64,000 nucleotides of DNA from Vibrio algivorus (GTDB taxonomy: Bacteria; Pseudomonadota; Gammaproteobacteria; Enterobacterales; Vibrionaceae): the NCBI RefSeq assembly GCF_002218005.2, contig NZ_AP018679.1, positions 806,001-870,000 of the forward strand, given 5' to 3'. The notes beneath the pieces are model-generated. The model was not told the origin of the DNA. It did no database searches and saw only the letters and a program-made list of their open reading frames with translations. This document shows, in pieces, positions 63,999 to 64,000 of this stretch. The number at the start of each line of letters is the position of its first letter. The stretch's first letter is position 1. The translations under genes and the position numbers were made by a program.

Positions 63999-64000
63999 TT

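Overview
The window reads as a chromosomal segment of an agar-degrading marine gammaproteobacterium, most likely a Vibrio or close relative. The basis is the gene content (TorCA, YddG, SotB, the PuuD/UraH/UraD/PuuE purine set), the GlyGly-CTERM sorting tail, AT-rich codon use and Vibrio-like protein sequences. I recognised protein families by eye; no database search was run.

Region 1 (1-41.3 kb) is an agar/galactan-use locus with some uronate genes. It starts with the 3' end of a GH16 beta-agarase-like gene. Next come a 2-dehydro-3-deoxy-6-phosphogalactonate aldolase cut by an IS fragment, kduI with a TRAP transporter, a field of IS remnants, and a second TRAP transporter. The central agar block is: a GlyGly-CTERM carbohydrate-binding-like protein, a lipoprotein GH50, a LamB-type porin, GH117, GH2, an MFS sugar porter, a second exported GH50, a decayed IS3-family element, an AldA-like dehydrogenase, a MalK-like ATPase, a divergent ABC importer with two paralogous binding proteins, galETKM, a third GH50 without a signal peptide, and a UxuR/ExuR-like GntR regulator.

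Inferred flow: exported GH16/GH50 enzymes cut agar. Neoagaro-oligosaccharides cross the porin and are taken up by the ABC and MFS systems. Cytoplasmic GH50, GH117 and GH2 release D-galactose and 3,6-anhydro-L-galactose (AHG). Galactose enters the Leloir pathway and AHG is probably oxidised by the AldA-like enzyme. The AHG-acid cycloisomerase and the 2-keto-3-deoxy-sugar-acid kinase are not in the window, and the local aldolase is broken. Two operator families are scattered over the locus: GalR-like TGTAANCGNTTACA sites and AATTGG-N4-CCAATT sites expected for the UxuR-like regulator.

Region 2 (41.3-44.2 kb) is an integration module: a small hypothetical protein, a tyrosine integrase, an AlpA/Xis-like protein, a Cro/CI-like regulator, three TGGCCACC repeats spaced exactly 11 bp apart, and tRNA-Gly(TCC). 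It may mark the right end of an island carrying the agar locus; the other end was not found.

Region 3 (44.3-64 kb) looks like ordinary Vibrio chromosome: an AI-2E-family membrane protein, SotB, an MFS exporter, TorCA anaerobic respiration, a YddG-like exporter, a luciferase-like oxidoreductase, a GlsB/YeaQ protein, a Tat-type dienelactone hydrolase, a urate degradation cluster (PuuD, AllA, UraD, PuuE, UraH, purine permease), a LysR regulator and small proteins. Many start sites were moved inward from the longest reading frame because a good ribosome-binding site or signal peptide supports the internal start.
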